Below, piece after piece: positions 32,278-45,529 of a stretch of 64,000 nucleotides of DNA; within the stretch, counting starts at the first letter, position 1, and every line of letters begins with the position of its first letter. The notes beneath the pieces were generated by a model, which made no database searches, had not been told where the DNA came from, and saw only the letters and a program-made list of their open reading frames with translations. The DNA lies in NCBI GenBank assembly GCA_028871795.1, contig JAGWMG010000014.1:1-64000 (forward strand). Direction: 5' to 3'. The translations under genes and the position numbers were made by a program. The DNA is from Alphaproteobacteria bacterium (GTDB lineage Bacteria > Pseudomonadota > Alphaproteobacteria > Micropepsales > Micropepsaceae).

Positions 32278-33018
32278 ATGGCGGACTTCGACAATAGGCT
32301 TGCTCGCGGCCAGACGGCCGAGGCAGGAGTCATCGACTCCGGCCTGCGCGCCTACATGCTGCGCGTCTACAACTACATGCTGGTGGGCTTGGTCCTGACG
32401 GGTGCGACAGCCTGGCTGACGGCCTCCACCCCGTTGCGCGACGTATTCTTTCAGGTTCAGCCGCAGACCGGCATGATCGGCCTGTCGATGCTGGGCTGGG
32501 TGGCGCTGATCGCCCCGTTCATCTTGGTGATGTTGCTGTCATTCCGCATCCAGCGCATGAGCCTGGCTACCGCTCAGGCGACATTCTGGGCCTATGCCGG
32601 GTTGATGGGCATATCGCTGACACCGATTATCTGGGTCTATACGGGCGCCGCGATCGCTCAGACGTTCTTCATTACCGCGGCGACGTTCGGCGCGATGAGC
32701 CTGTGGGGCTACACCACCGGCCGCGACCTGACCGGGCTCGGCTCCTTCCTGTTCATGGGCCTGATCGGGATCATCATCGCGTCGGTGGTGAACATATTTG
32801 TGGCGTCCTCGATGATGAGCTGGATCGTCTCCGTAGCCGGCGTGCTGATTTTCACCGGCCTGACGGCTTATGACACCCAGTGGATCAAGAACAGCTATTC
32901 GGTCAACGACGACGGTTCCGTGGCGGGCCGCAAAGCAATTTTCGGGGCGTTAAAGCTGTATCTCGACTTCCTCAATCTGTTCCTGATGCTGCTGCGTCTG
33001 CTGGGCAACCGCCGCTGA
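32278..33018 (+). CDS. Bax inhibitor-1 / YccA-family membrane protein
   Basis: A 246-residue protein with seven hydrophobic helices of the BI-1 (TMBIM) family, pH-sensitive calcium-leak proteins in the homologues studied. An N-terminal soluble stretch (MADFDNRLARGQTAEAGVIDSGLRAYM) leads to the first helix, and the family's late DTQWIK motif (AYDTQWIKNSYSV) is present. Preceded by a GGAAGG ribosome-binding site and followed by a strong terminator at 33040, so it is probably monocistronic. Confidence 0.92.
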   Translation: MADFDNRLARGQTAEAGVIDSGLRAYMLRVYNYMLVGLVLTGATAWLTASTPLRDVFFQVQPQTGMIGLSMLGWVALIAPFILVMLLSFRIQRMSLATAQATFWAYAGLMGISLTPIIWVYTGAAIAQTFFITAATFGAMSLWGYTTGRDLTGLGSFLFMGLIGIIIASVVNIFVASSMMSWIVSVAGVLIFTGLTAYDTQWIKNSYSVNDDGSVAGRKAIFGALKLYLDFLNLFLMLLRLLGNRR

Positions 33019-33328
33019 GCAGTCCGGCGGAAAACACGAAAGGCCCCGATGGCGACATCGGGGCCTTTTCGTTTGTCGGCGAATCGATATGCCGAGCGCA
33101 CATCGCGGGGCTGCACGATGTCGCAGCCTTGATTCGCTTAAATATTCTTCAGATTAAGTCACGAAACCGCCACGATTGGACCACCGCGAAGCCTTACTCG
33201 ACCGGCAAGTTCCGCCCCGTCGGCTGGTTCGAAACGAAGGACCGTCCTGCGACTTTCAAGCCCCCCAGCCCCCAGTCCGGGGTGGTCCTGATCGGCCAGC
33301 CGACCTCTTGTCTTCCCACTCTCCATCT
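33019..33328. other. 310-base intergenic region
   Basis: Apart from the terminator at 33040-33070, I see nothing in this stretch that supports a gene or a structured RNA. The right half (from about 33180) is GC-rich without a start and ribosome-binding pair on either strand. Confidence 0.5.
33040..33070 (+). terminator. Rho-independent terminator of the BI-1 gene
   Basis: A perfect hairpin pairs AAGGCCCCGATG with CATCGGGGCCTT around a GCGA loop and is followed by TTTC, so transcription of the preceding gene should end here. Confidence 0.9.
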
Positions 33329-33694
33329 CTAGAACCCGAGCTTGCGCAGGTTCGCGGCTATCTGGCCGAAGAGCCCGCCCACGCCCCCGGTGAGGATCGA
33401 AATGCCCGTCCCGATCGCGACCATCGAGGCGTAGGTATCGCCGAACAGCACCGACAGCCCCACGGCCGGCACCACGCACAGCCCGCCGGCGAGCGCTCCG
33501 CCCAGCGCGCCGACGGCGAAGCCCCGGCCGAAGTCCATTGCATAGAGGTAGCCCGCGGTCGCCGAAATCATCATGCGGCCGAACACGAAAAGATGGACCG
33601 CCACCCAGGGGGAGAAATGGCCGATCCCCGCCAAGGCAAATTGCAAGCTCAGCCCGACGAACGTTGCGCGCAGCAGAATACGGGCGCTGACCAT
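33329..33694 (-). CDS. Small hydrophobic membrane protein of unknown function
   Basis: A 121-residue protein with three or four hydrophobic helices (ILLRATFVGLSLQFALAGIG, FVFGRMMISATAGYLYAM, FAVGALGGALAGGLCVVPAVG, MVAIGTGISILTGGVGGLFG). No family is recognised. The glycine-rich helices suggest tight packing. The ATG at 33694 was chosen because upstream residues are polar and unlike a membrane protein start. It is divergent from the ABC exporter operon. Confidence 0.65.
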   Translation of the reverse strand: MVSARILLRATFVGLSLQFALAGIGHFSPWVAVHLFVFGRMMISATAGYLYAMDFGRGFAVGALGGALAGGLCVVPAVGLSVLFGDTYASMVAIGTGISILTGGVGGLFGQIAANLRKLGF

Positions 33695-33807
33695 GGCATT
33701 TTCCTTCCTTTTCGCCGGTCGATGTCCCATTCGTAATCCTTCCGGGCTTGCGAGCGAAAGGCGATTTCTCTAAGGGGATTCGTGCCGTCAACCCGCCGCC
33801 TATCTCC

Positions 33808-34770
33808 ATGATCGAAATCGAGGGCCTGACCAAACGCTTCGGTGCCGTCACGGCGGTGGCTGGCCTCAGCCTGAAGGTCGGTAAAGGCGAGGTGCTGGGG
33901 TTTCTCGGCCCCAACGGCGCGGGCAAATCCACCACCATGAAAATGGTGACGGGCTACCTCGCGCCGACGGACGGCAAAATCCGCGTCTGCGGCCACGACA
34001 TCGAGACGGCGACCGTCGAAGCGCAGGCTTTGATCGGTTACCTCCCCGAAGGAGCGCCTTCCTACGGCGATATGACGGCCGGCCGCTTTCTTGCCTTCAT
34101 CGCGGAAGTGCGCTGCTTCCGGGGGACGGAAGCAAAAGCGCGGGTGAAAGACGCCGTCGAAAAGACCGAGATCGGACCGGTCCTCGATCAGCCGATCGAA
34201 ACGCTGTCCAAGGGTTTCAAGCGCCGCGTCGGCCTGGCGCAGGCCATCCTGCACGACCCGCCGGTCCTCATCATGGACGAACCCACCGACGGCCTCGATC
34301 CCAACCAGAAACATTCCGTGCGGACGCTGATCCGCGCCATGGCGGCCGAAAAGGCGATCATCATCTCGACGCATCTGCTGGAAGAAGTGGAAGCGATCTG
34401 CACCCGCGCCGTCATCATCGATCGAGGCGCCGTCGTCGCCGACGGCACGCCGGGGGAGCTTCTGGCGCGCTCGCGCTATCACAATGCGGTGACGGTCGTG
34501 CTACCCGAAAGCGAAGCCAATGCCGCTGCCGCGAAACTCAAGGGACTTTCCCCTGTTGCCGGCGTCGAGCGGACCGCGCGCCCCGACGGCATCGTCCAAC
34601 TCACCGCCTTCCCCAGGAGCGGCGCGCTCTTGATCGAGGCCGTGAGCGCATTGGCAATGCGCGAAAAGTGGACCGTCAGGGAGATGGTCGCCGAGCCCGG
34701 CCGCCTGGACGAGGTCTTCCGCGCCATCACGACCGACGATGCCCAGCGTGCCAAGGCGGCAAGGGCATGA
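33808..34770 (+). CDS. ABC-2 exporter ATP-binding protein (GldA/CcmA-like)
   Basis: First gene of a four-gene exporter operon. The 320-residue product has Walker A GPNGAGKSTT, Q-loop YLPEGAPSYGDM, signature TLSKGFKRRVGLAQA, Walker B LIMDEPTDGLD and H-loop STHLLEE. The last 80 residues form an accessory domain typical of GldA-like subunits. The ATG at 33808 was chosen as it directly starts the family's conserved MIEIEGLTKRFG. Its stop overlaps the permease start. Confidence 0.92.
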   Translation: MIEIEGLTKRFGAVTAVAGLSLKVGKGEVLGFLGPNGAGKSTTMKMVTGYLAPTDGKIRVCGHDIETATVEAQALIGYLPEGAPSYGDMTAGRFLAFIAEVRCFRGTEAKARVKDAVEKTEIGPVLDQPIETLSKGFKRRVGLAQAILHDPPVLIMDEPTDGLDPNQKHSVRTLIRAMAAEKAIIISTHLLEEVEAICTRAVIIDRGAVVADGTPGELLARSRYHNAVTVVLPESEANAAAAKLKGLSPVAGVERTARPDGIVQLTAFPRSGALLIEAVSALAMREKWTVREMVAEPGRLDEVFRAITTDDAQRAKAARA

Positions 34771-35501
34771 ATTACGTCCTGCCCATCTTCAAGCGCGAGT
34801 TCGCCGCCTACTTCGCGACGCCGCTGGCCTACGTCTTTATCGTGATCTTCCTGTTCGCGATGGGCGTATTCACTTTCTATGTCGGCCATTTCTACGAGAA
34901 CGGGATCGCCGACCTGTCGGTGTTCTTCGGCTTTCATCCGTGGCTCTACCTGTTCCTGGTGCCCGCCATTTCCATGCGGCTGTGGGCGGAGGAGCGCAAA
35001 AGCGGCACCGTGGAACTGCTGCTGACGCTGCCCGTGCCGCTGTGGGCGAGCGTCGTCGGCAAGTATCTGGCGGCGTGGGTTTTCACTGCAATCGCACTTC
35101 TGCTCACCTTTCCGATCTGGCTGACCGTGAATTTCCTCGGCGAGCCGGACAACGGCGTGATCCTGGCGAGCTATATCGGCAGCTTCCTGATGGCGGGCGG
35201 ATACCTTGCCATAGGGGCGTGCATATCGGCGGCGACAACCAACCAGGTGATCGCCTTCGTGGTGAGCGTCGTCGTCTGTTTCCTGTTCACGGTTTCCGGC
35301 GCGCCGCTGGTGCTCGATTTCTTCCGCGCCTGGGCACCGCTGCCGTTGATCGAAGCCGTCTCGTCGTTCAGCTTCCTCACCCATTTCACGGCGATCACGC
35401 AGGGCGTGATCGATCTGCGCGACGTCGTGTTCTTCGGCTCGCTGATAGCGCTGTTCCTGACCGCGAATGTCGTGATCGTCGATCTGTCGAAGGACCGCTG
35501 A
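34767..35501 (+). CDS. ABC-2 exporter permease (GldF-like)
   Basis: A 244-residue membrane protein with six hydrophobic helices. The start MNYVLPIFKREFAAYFATPLAYVFI, then SMRLWAEERKSGTVELLLTLPV, is the hallmark of GldF-like ABC-2 permeases. ATG overlaps the ATPase stop (ATGA). Together with the next two genes it resembles the gliding-type exporter found in many non-gliding bacteria, whose substrate is not established. Confidence 0.92.
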   Translation: MNYVLPIFKREFAAYFATPLAYVFIVIFLFAMGVFTFYVGHFYENGIADLSVFFGFHPWLYLFLVPAISMRLWAEERKSGTVELLLTLPVPLWASVVGKYLAAWVFTAIALLLTFPIWLTVNFLGEPDNGVILASYIGSFLMAGGYLAIGACISAATTNQVIAFVVSVVVCFLFTVSGAPLVLDFFRAWAPLPLIEAVSSFSFLTHFTAITQGVIDLRDVVFFGSLIALFLTANVVIVDLSKDR

Positions 35502-35505
35502 GACG

Positions 35506-37380
35506 ATGAACCCGCTCTCCCGCCGCCTTTACGCGATCGGCGCCATCGTGCTGGCGGCGGTGCTGTTCGTCGGCTTCAATATCGCCGTCGACGCCTCGAT
35601 CACCACCGCCCGCCTCGATCTGACGGAACACGGGCGTTTCACGCTGTCGCGCGGCACACGCAACATCATCGCAGGCCTGCAGGAACCGATCACGCTGAAA
35701 TTCTTCTACTCGAAGAAGGTCGCCGCCGATTACGCCCAGACCCGTGCCTACGCGAATCGCGTGCGCGACCTGCTGCACGAATACGCCGCGCTGAGTCACG
35801 GCAAGATCGTCCTGGAAGAGGTCGATCCGGAGCCCTACACGCCCGCCGAAGACGAAGCCACCGCCGACGGCCTCACCGCCGCGCCGACCGATTCCGGCGA
35901 CGTCGTCTATTTCGGCCTGGTCGGCTCCAACCGCATCGATGGAAGAGAGGCCGTTCCCTACTTCACGCCCGAGCGCGAACCGTTCCTCGAATACGACCTT
36001 TCCTCGCTGATATATCGCCTGGCGACGCCCAAGAAGCCCAAGCTCGCCATCGTCACGAGCTTGCCGCTCGACACCGGCATCGGCGGCATGGCAGCGGCGA
36101 TGCAGGGCACGGCGCAGCCCTTTGCCATCTATCAGGAACTGTCCCAGACCTACGACACGCAGATGCTCGATCGCGCTTTCACGAGCATCCCGTCGGACGC
36201 CGACGTGCTGATGATCGTGCAGCCGGGCGCGCTGACGGACGAGCAGAACTACGCCATCGACCAGTTCGTGCTGAAGGGCGGCCGCGCGCTGGTCTTCGTC
36301 GATCCCAATTCGGAGCTGGCTGCGGGCGCAGGCGGCACCGATCCGTCCATGTCTCCTCCGGCGTCGTCATCGCTGCCGCGCCTGTTCCAGGCCTGGGGCC
36401 TGGGCTTTTACGCCAACAAGGTGATCGGCGATCTGAAGCTGGCGCAGCGCGTACAAACCTCCCAGAACGGCGAGCCGGTCAGATACCCCGTCTGGCTGCA
36501 TCTGGCGCACGATCAGTTCGACGCCAGCGATCCCATCACCGCGAATCTTCAGGTGCTCAACCTGGCAAGCGCCGGCGCGCTGTTTCCCCGCAAAGACGCC
36601 ACGACGCATTTTGCGACCCTGGCCGCCTCGTCGCCGCAATCCGCCCTGCTCGATTCCGAGGAAGTGCGTCTGAACGCCAAACCGGAGGATTTGTCGTCCG
36701 ACATCACGCCCGGCGGCAAGCCGTTCGCGATCGCGGCGCGCATTTCCGGTCCGGCCAAGACGGCGTTTCCCGACGGGCCTCCCGGCGTCGGCGGCGTGCA
36801 GGTGAAAAGCGCAAAAAACATCAACGTCGTGGTCATGGCCGACACCGACATCTTCGACAACCGTTTCTGGGTGCGCTTGGGCAGTCTCTACGGCAAGCAG
36901 GTTGCCGCGCCATTCGCGGACAATGGCGCCTTCGTGATGAACGCGGTCGAGAATCTGATGGGCTCCGGCGATCTGATCTCGCTGCGCACCCGCGCGACCG
37001 ACGACAGGCCCTTCACCGTGGTGCGTGACCTGCAGGCGCAGGCGCAAGCGCAGTACCAACAGGAGGCGGAAGCCTTGCAGACGCGCCTCACCGACACCCA
37101 GCAGCGCCTGCACGACCTGCAACAGGGCCAGGGCGGCAAAGGCGACAGCGTGACGCTCACTCCGCAGCAGCAGACCGAGATCGAACGCTTCAAGCGCGAA
37201 CTGAGCCGGACCCGCGAACAATTGCGGGAGGTGCAACGCAATCTGCGCAAGGACATCGACCTGTTGGGCTCCGTCCTCGCCTTCGCAAACATCGCCCTCG
37301 TGCCGCTTCTCGTCGCGGGTTTCGCGCTCGCGCTGGCCGCCCTGCGCCGCCGGCGCCGGGCGCGCGCCATCAAGATTTGA
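35506..37380 (+). CDS. GldG-like ABC exporter auxiliary protein
   Basis: A 624-residue protein anchored by an N-terminal helix (AIGAIVLAAVLFVGFNIAVD) and a C-terminal helix (about 596-616). The soluble part has the GldG/ABC_transp_aux layout: LDLTEHGRFTLSRGTRNI, ITLKFFYSKK, VVYFGLVGSN, ALVFVDPNSE and a late coiled coil (QAQAQAQYQQEAEALQTRL). It lies 4 bases after the permease and should work with it in the periplasm. Confidence 0.9.
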   Translation: MNPLSRRLYAIGAIVLAAVLFVGFNIAVDASITTARLDLTEHGRFTLSRGTRNIIAGLQEPITLKFFYSKKVAADYAQTRAYANRVRDLLHEYAALSHGKIVLEEVDPEPYTPAEDEATADGLTAAPTDSGDVVYFGLVGSNRIDGREAVPYFTPEREPFLEYDLSSLIYRLATPKKPKLAIVTSLPLDTGIGGMAAAMQGTAQPFAIYQELSQTYDTQMLDRAFTSIPSDADVLMIVQPGALTDEQNYAIDQFVLKGGRALVFVDPNSELAAGAGGTDPSMSPPASSSLPRLFQAWGLGFYANKVIGDLKLAQRVQTSQNGEPVRYPVWLHLAHDQFDASDPITANLQVLNLASAGALFPRKDATTHFATLAASSPQSALLDSEEVRLNAKPEDLSSDITPGGKPFAIAARISGPAKTAFPDGPPGVGGVQVKSAKNINVVVMADTDIFDNRFWVRLGSLYGKQVAAPFADNGAFVMNAVENLMGSGDLISLRTRATDDRPFTVVRDLQAQAQAQYQQEAEALQTRLTDTQQRLHDLQQGQGGKGDSVTLTPQQQTEIERFKRELSRTREQLREVQRNLRKDIDLLGSVLAFANIALVPLLVAGFALALAALRRRRRARAIKI

Positions 37381-37387
37381 GGCCGCG

Positions 37388-38464
37388 ATGGAGCTGAAGA
37401 CCACCTTTTCCGATCCGCGACGGCGCAACCTGGCGATCCTTGCCGCACTGGCGCTGGCCAGCGTGCTCCTCGCCGTGCTGGCGCTCGACCGACGCGCGGC
37501 GGAAGTGGCGCCGAAATACCCGCCGCAGACGTTCTTTCCGGGGCTGAGCGGCAGGCTGGGCGAGGTCACACGCATCCACATCGAGTCCAAGAAGGACGGC
37601 ACTTTCGACGTGGCGTTCGTACCGATGAAGGGATGGGTACTGCCCGGCCGCAGTAATTATCCCGCTTCGTTCGAAGAAGTGCGCAAGACGTTGCGCAGTC
37701 TCGCGGATCTGCAAACCGTCGAACCCAAGACCGCGCGCCCCGATTGGTTCCACTATGTCGATCTCGAGGCGCCGCCCAAAGGCGAAGGCGTGCTGATCTC
37801 CCTGCGCGGCGACAGGGACCGGGTGCTGGCCTCGCTGATCGTCGGCAAAAACGAGGACGTCGGCGGCGACTCCGATTCCGTGGCGTTGTTCGTGCGCAAG
37901 CCGGGCGAGACGCAAAGCTGGCTGGCCAGCAGTCCGTTCGCCCCGCAGGCCAGCCCGTCCGACTGGCTGAGGAAGAATGTCGTCGACGTGGACCGCTCCC
38001 GCATCCAGGAAGTCGACGTCCGTCCGCCGGCGGGAGCGGCCTACACCGTCCGCCGCGACAAGCCGAGCGACGCCGATTTCGCTCTGACGCCGGTGCCGCG
38101 CGGCCGCGAGGTGTCCGACCCAGGCTCTCCCGACGGTGTGGCGTCCGCCATCGCCGATTTCTCGTTCACCGACGTCCGGCCCGCCGTCGATTTCGACTTC
38201 GACGATCAAAGCTGGCACACGGTCACCAGGACCTTCGACGGTTTGATCGTGAGCGCGGACGTCGTCAAGCAAGGCGCGGATACCTGGGCGCGCGTGTATG
38301 CCGATGCCGTGCCCGGCAAGCCCGACGCCGCCAGGGAGGCTCACGACATCAACGCCGACGCGCAGGGCTGGGCCTACAAGCTGTCAGCCTACAAAGGCAC
38401 GCAGTTCACCACGCCCGTCGACGGTCTGCTGAAGCCCCGCACAAGCGCGAAAGCCGGCAAATAA
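37388..38464 (+). CDS. DUF4340-domain protein of the exporter operon
   Basis: A 358-residue protein with an N-terminal membrane anchor (LAILAALALASVLLAVLAL) and the DUF4340 fold: GLSGRLGEVTRIHIES, VEPKTARPDWFHYVDLEAPP, a central SWLASSPFAPQASPSDWLRKNVVDVDRSRI. DUF4340 genes commonly follow GldG-like genes, as here with 7 bases between. It is probably the last gene of the exporter operon, since a terminator lies ahead of carB. Confidence 0.88.
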   Translation: MELKTTFSDPRRRNLAILAALALASVLLAVLALDRRAAEVAPKYPPQTFFPGLSGRLGEVTRIHIESKKDGTFDVAFVPMKGWVLPGRSNYPASFEEVRKTLRSLADLQTVEPKTARPDWFHYVDLEAPPKGEGVLISLRGDRDRVLASLIVGKNEDVGGDSDSVALFVRKPGETQSWLASSPFAPQASPSDWLRKNVVDVDRSRIQEVDVRPPAGAAYTVRRDKPSDADFALTPVPRGREVSDPGSPDGVASAIADFSFTDVRPAVDFDFDDQSWHTVTRTFDGLIVSADVVKQGADTWARVYADAVPGKPDAAREAHDINADAQGWAYKLSAYKGTQFTTPVDGLLKPRTSAKAGK

Positions 38465-38647
38465 AGCGCTCCGCAACGGAAATATCGACAATCCCGCCTT
38501 GATGTTGATCCGGGACGCGGATATGCCCCCCTACGGTATCACCGCCTCTGGAAGGCGTGGGCCGTGTCGGCGGCGGGTGGCGTCCCGTCCGTCAATCCGG
38601 TAGAGGAAAAACGCCGCGATGGCGAAGTCGAGGACAGCAATCGGACG

Positions 38648-38677
38648 GCCCTCCCGGCACCCGGCGAGGGCTTTTTT
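38648..38677 (+). terminator. Intrinsic terminator or attenuator hairpin just upstream of carB
   Basis: Stem GCCCTC (38648-38653) pairs with GAGGGC (38666-38671) around a GC-rich loop and is followed by TTTTTT. It either ends the exporter operon or, being only 15 bases before the carB ATG, acts as a carB leader attenuator. Confidence 0.7.
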
Positions 38678-38692
38678 ATGGGTATGAGTTGA

Positions 38693-42073
<3,381 letters not shown>

Positions 42074-42172
42074 CAAGGGATTAGGGCAGAACTTCGCGAC
42101 TTTCGCATCTGGCTGCGTTGCCTGCGCAAGGCGGGACGCAGCGATTGTGCCGTTAACGGGATTGTTGGTGAC

Positions 42173-42646
42173 ATGGAACGCATACCGATGACCGCCGCGG
42201 GCTACAAAGCCCTGGAAGACGAGGTCAACCAGCTCAAGAACGTCGAACGCCACGCGATCATCAAGATGATCGCCGAAGCACGCGGTCACGGCGATCTGTC
42301 GGAGAACGCGGAATATCACGCGGCCAAGGACCGTCAGGCGTTCATCGAGGGGCGTGTGATCATGCTGGAGGACCAGCTCGGCCGCGCCGACGTCATCGAC
42401 GTGTCGAAGCTGTCCGGTACAACCGTGAAGTTCGGGGCGACCGTCACGCTGTCCGACGAAGACACGAACGAACGGCGCACCTATCAGATCGTCGGCGATC
42501 TCGAGGCGGACGCCAAGAACGGCCGCATCTCCATCTCCTCGCCCTTCGCACGCGCCCTCATCGGCAAGCGCAAGGGCGACACGGTTGAAGTCTCGGCTCC
42601 CGGCGGCCCGCGGTCTTACGAGATTCTGAAAGTGGAGTGGGTTTGA
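42173..42646 (+). CDS. greA: Transcription elongation factor GreA
   Basis: Rescues stalled RNA polymerase by stimulating cleavage of the backtracked transcript. At 157 residues it is normal length. The coiled-coil tip carries the acidic [22 protein letters not shown] motif that enters the polymerase secondary channel, and the C-terminal domain ends [14 protein letters not shown]. The ATG at 42173 is used. Confidence 0.96.
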   Translation: MERIPMTAAGYKALEDEVNQLKNVERHAIIKMIAEARGHGDLSENAEYHAAKDRQAFIEGRVIMLEDQLGRADVIDVSKLSGTTVKFGATVTLSDEDTNERRTYQIVGDLEADAKNGRISISSPFARALIGKRKGDTVEVSAPGGPRSYEILKVEWV

Positions 42647-42708
42647 CGGCGCTGGCCCATGCCCGCCCGATGTGACACTTTCCACCGCGAATCCTTCGAG
42701 GGGGCATC

Positions 42709-44697
42709 GTGAGCTCGCCATCCGCCGCCAAACGCGTCACCGAACTCACGATCCGCGGGCTTATCCTCGGCGTTTTGATTACGGTCATTTTTACGGCGGC
42801 CAACATCTATATCGGCCTCAAGGTGGCACTGACCTTCGCCACCTCCATTCCCGCAGCGGTGATTTCGATGGCCGTGCTGTCTTCCTTCAAAGACTCCTCC
42901 ATCCTGGAAAACAACATCGTGCAAACCGTCGCCTCGGCGGCGGGCACATTGTCCTCTGTCATTTTTGTCCTTCCGGGACTGGTGATCGTGGGCTGGTGGA
43001 CCGGCTTTCCGTTCTGGACCTCATTCTGGATCTGCGCTTCCGGCGGCGTGTTGGGTGTTCTGTTCACGATCCCCTTGCGCCGCGCCATGGTGACGACGTC
43101 GGATTTGCCCTACCCGGAAGGCGTGGCGGCGGCTGAAGTCCTCGAAGTCGGCGATCAGGCGCGCAAGACCGCCGGCACCGATACGCCCTCCGACGCCGGC
43201 GAAGGTTTGCGCGCGGTTATCTACGGCTCGATTGCTTCCGCCGGTTTGGCGATCTTCGCGGCGACGCGCGTCATGGCGGGCGAAGTCACCGGCTATTTCC
43301 GGCTGGGTCCAAATTCGGCCAGCGGCTACGACATGTCGTTCTCGCTAGCGCTTCTGGGCGCCGGTTATCTTGTCGGTCTGTCCGTCGGCATGGCGATGCT
43401 GCTCGGCCTTCTCATCGCCTGGGCGGGCGCCGTGCCGATCCTGGCGTTGTTCGAGCCGTCCCACGGGGGGGTGGCGCTCGGCGACTATGTTACGGGCATC
43501 TGGCACGACAAGGTCCGCTTCATCGGTGCCGGCGCCATAGCCGTGGCCGCCATCTGGACGCTGACGAAACTGGCCGGACCCGTGGTGCGCGGCGTGATCT
43601 CCACAATGACGGCAACGCGAGCCAAGACCCACGCGGGGGATACGCGCGATGTCGACATGTCACCCGTCTGGATTGCGCTCCTCGCGGTTGTTTGCCTGAT
43701 CGTCATCGCGTGGCTGCTGCAGACGTTCCTCGGAACCACACCGTTGGCGAGCCAGATGTCGCAACTGGTGACCGCCATCGTGCCGTTCATTTTCATCGGC
43801 GGGTTCCTGGTGGCGGCGATTTGCGGCTACATGGCCGGACTGATCGGCGCCTCCAATAGCCCTCTCTCAGGCGTCGGGATTCTAGCCATCATCTGCTGCG
43901 CGGTGTTACTGATTATGGTGGCCCATCCGGCGGAAGATACGCGCAAGGCCCTCGTCGCCTATGCCCTCTTCGCGACCGCGATCGTGTTCGCCATCGCCAC
44001 CATCTCCAACAACAACCTGCAGGATCTGAAGACCGGCCAGTTGGTGGGCGCCACACCGCGCGCCCAGCAATGGGCGTTGATTATGGGCGTGGTCGCGGGC
44101 GCGGCGGTGATCCCGCCTGTGTTGAACCTGCTCAATCAAGCTTACGGCTTCGCCGGCGCGCCTCGTCTCGCAAGTGCCGTAGCCCAGCCTCTCGGAGCGC
44201 CGCAAGCGAATCTGATCTCCGCGCTGGCGCAGGGCGTCATCGAGCAAAAGCTCGAATGGAGAATGATTGCAATTGGCGGAGCACTCGGCGTCGTGCTCGT
44301 GGTGCTAGACGAATTTCTGGGAAGGCACAAATGGCTTCGCCTACCCCCGCTGGCGGTCGGAATCGGCATCTATCTGCCGATGTCGGCGACCTTGCCGGTC
44401 GTGATCGGGGCGGTGATCGGCCACTTCTACGACCGCTGGGCCAAGCGCACCAAAGAACCGAATTACACCAAGCGGCTGGGTGTCCTGGTCGCGTCGGGCA
44501 TGATCGTCGGCGAGAGCCTGTTCGGCGTCGTCCTGGCGGGACTGATCGTGGCGTTTTCCACGGACGCGCCGCTGGGGCTGGTGCCCGCGGATTTCTGGCC
44601 GGCGCCTTACGTGGGCTGGGCGGCGTTTGCCGTGCTGATCCTGGTTTTATACGGTTGGATGATGCGCAGAGCCGCGGTCCGCCGGGGCGGGGCGTGA
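42709..44697 (+). CDS. OPT-family oligopeptide transporter
   Basis: A 662-residue membrane protein with about 16 hydrophobic helices. The opening LTIRGLILGVLITVIFTAANIYIGLKVALTFATSIPAAV is the OPT family signature, and PLRRAMVTTSDLPYPEGVAAAEV follows as usual. OPT proteins import peptides or metal chelates; substrate unknown. Start is GTG 42709 after a GAGGGGG ribosome-binding site, 62 bases after greA. Confidence 0.93.
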   Translation: MSSPSAAKRVTELTIRGLILGVLITVIFTAANIYIGLKVALTFATSIPAAVISMAVLSSFKDSSILENNIVQTVASAAGTLSSVIFVLPGLVIVGWWTGFPFWTSFWICASGGVLGVLFTIPLRRAMVTTSDLPYPEGVAAAEVLEVGDQARKTAGTDTPSDAGEGLRAVIYGSIASAGLAIFAATRVMAGEVTGYFRLGPNSASGYDMSFSLALLGAGYLVGLSVGMAMLLGLLIAWAGAVPILALFEPSHGGVALGDYVTGIWHDKVRFIGAGAIAVAAIWTLTKLAGPVVRGVISTMTATRAKTHAGDTRDVDMSPVWIALLAVVCLIVIAWLLQTFLGTTPLASQMSQLVTAIVPFIFIGGFLVAAICGYMAGLIGASNSPLSGVGILAIICCAVLLIMVAHPAEDTRKALVAYALFATAIVFAIATISNNNLQDLKTGQLVGATPRAQQWALIMGVVAGAAVIPPVLNLLNQAYGFAGAPRLASAVAQPLGAPQANLISALAQGVIEQKLEWRMIAIGGALGVVLVVLDEFLGRHKWLRLPPLAVGIGIYLPMSATLPVVIGAVIGHFYDRWAKRTKEPNYTKRLGVLVASGMIVGESLFGVVLAGLIVAFSTDAPLGLVPADFWPAPYVGWAAFAVLILVLYGWMMRRAAVRRGGA

Positions 44698-44779
44698 AAC
44701 CGTCGCAAACCCGCGCCGGTGGCGCTTTGTTTTGCGCCGTATGGCCTTATACTAAGTGGGGATTCTGGCGGCTGGAGCC

Positions 44780-45475
44780 ATGGCGGACATCGCGCTTGTA
44801 GACGACGACAAGAACATCCTTGCTTCGGTATCGATGCTGCTGGAGCAGGAGGGCTATCACGTGCGCACCTTCGCGGACGGCGCTTCCGCCCTGACCGCAC
44901 TCAGCGCCTCACCGCCGGACCTTGCCATCCTCGACATCAAGATGCCGCGCATGGACGGGCTGGAACTGTTGCGCAGGCTGCGGCAAGGCGCCGATCTGCC
45001 GGTGATCTTCCTGACTTCGAAGGACGAGGAGATCGACGAGCTGATGGGGCTCAATGCCGGCGCCGACGACTACATCCGCAAACCGTTCTCGCAGCGCCTC
45101 CTGCTGGAACGCGTGAAAGCCGTGCTGCGCCGCGCTGAAGGACACAAGGCCGGCGCCCCGGACGGAAAAAAGGAAGCGCTGGTGCGCGGCAAGCTCGGAC
45201 TCGATCCGCAGCGCCACGAATGCACCTGGGAAAACAAGCCGGTGCGCCTGACCGTCACGGAATTCCTCATCCTGCAGTGCCTTGCGCAACGGCCGGGCTT
45301 CGTCAAAAGCCGCGACAGTCTCATGGATGCGGCCTATGACGATCAGGTCTATGTCGACGACCGCACCATTGACAGCCACATCAAGCGGCTGCGCAAGAAA
45401 TTCAAGCAGGTCGACGACAGCTTCGAGGCGATCGAAACGCTTTACGGGGTCGGCTACCGCTATCGTGAGACGTGA
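44780..45475 (+). CDS. chvI: Response regulator ChvI
   Basis: OmpR-type regulator of 231 residues. The receiver domain ([20 protein letters not shown]) has phosphoacceptor D52 ([11 protein letters not shown]) and K at the LTSKDEE loop. The C-terminal winged helix contains [17 protein letters not shown] and [16 protein letters not shown]. It precedes its kinase gene, and this pair with hprK and EIIA is the classic ChvI/ChvG arrangement of alphaproteobacteria, where it senses acid and envelope stress. The ATG at 44780 was chosen over an upstream TTG. Confidence 0.93.
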   Translation: MADIALVDDDKNILASVSMLLEQEGYHVRTFADGASALTALSASPPDLAILDIKMPRMDGLELLRRLRQGADLPVIFLTSKDEEIDELMGLNAGADDYIRKPFSQRLLLERVKAVLRRAEGHKAGAPDGKKEALVRGKLGLDPQRHECTWENKPVRLTVTEFLILQCLAQRPGFVKSRDSLMDAAYDDQVYVDDRTIDSHIKRLRKKFKQVDDSFEAIETLYGVGYRYRET

Positions 45476-45529
45476 TAAAGCGACACTGACCGTCACAGCG
45501 ATACACCAGCCGAAGGCGAGCTTCGCCGG

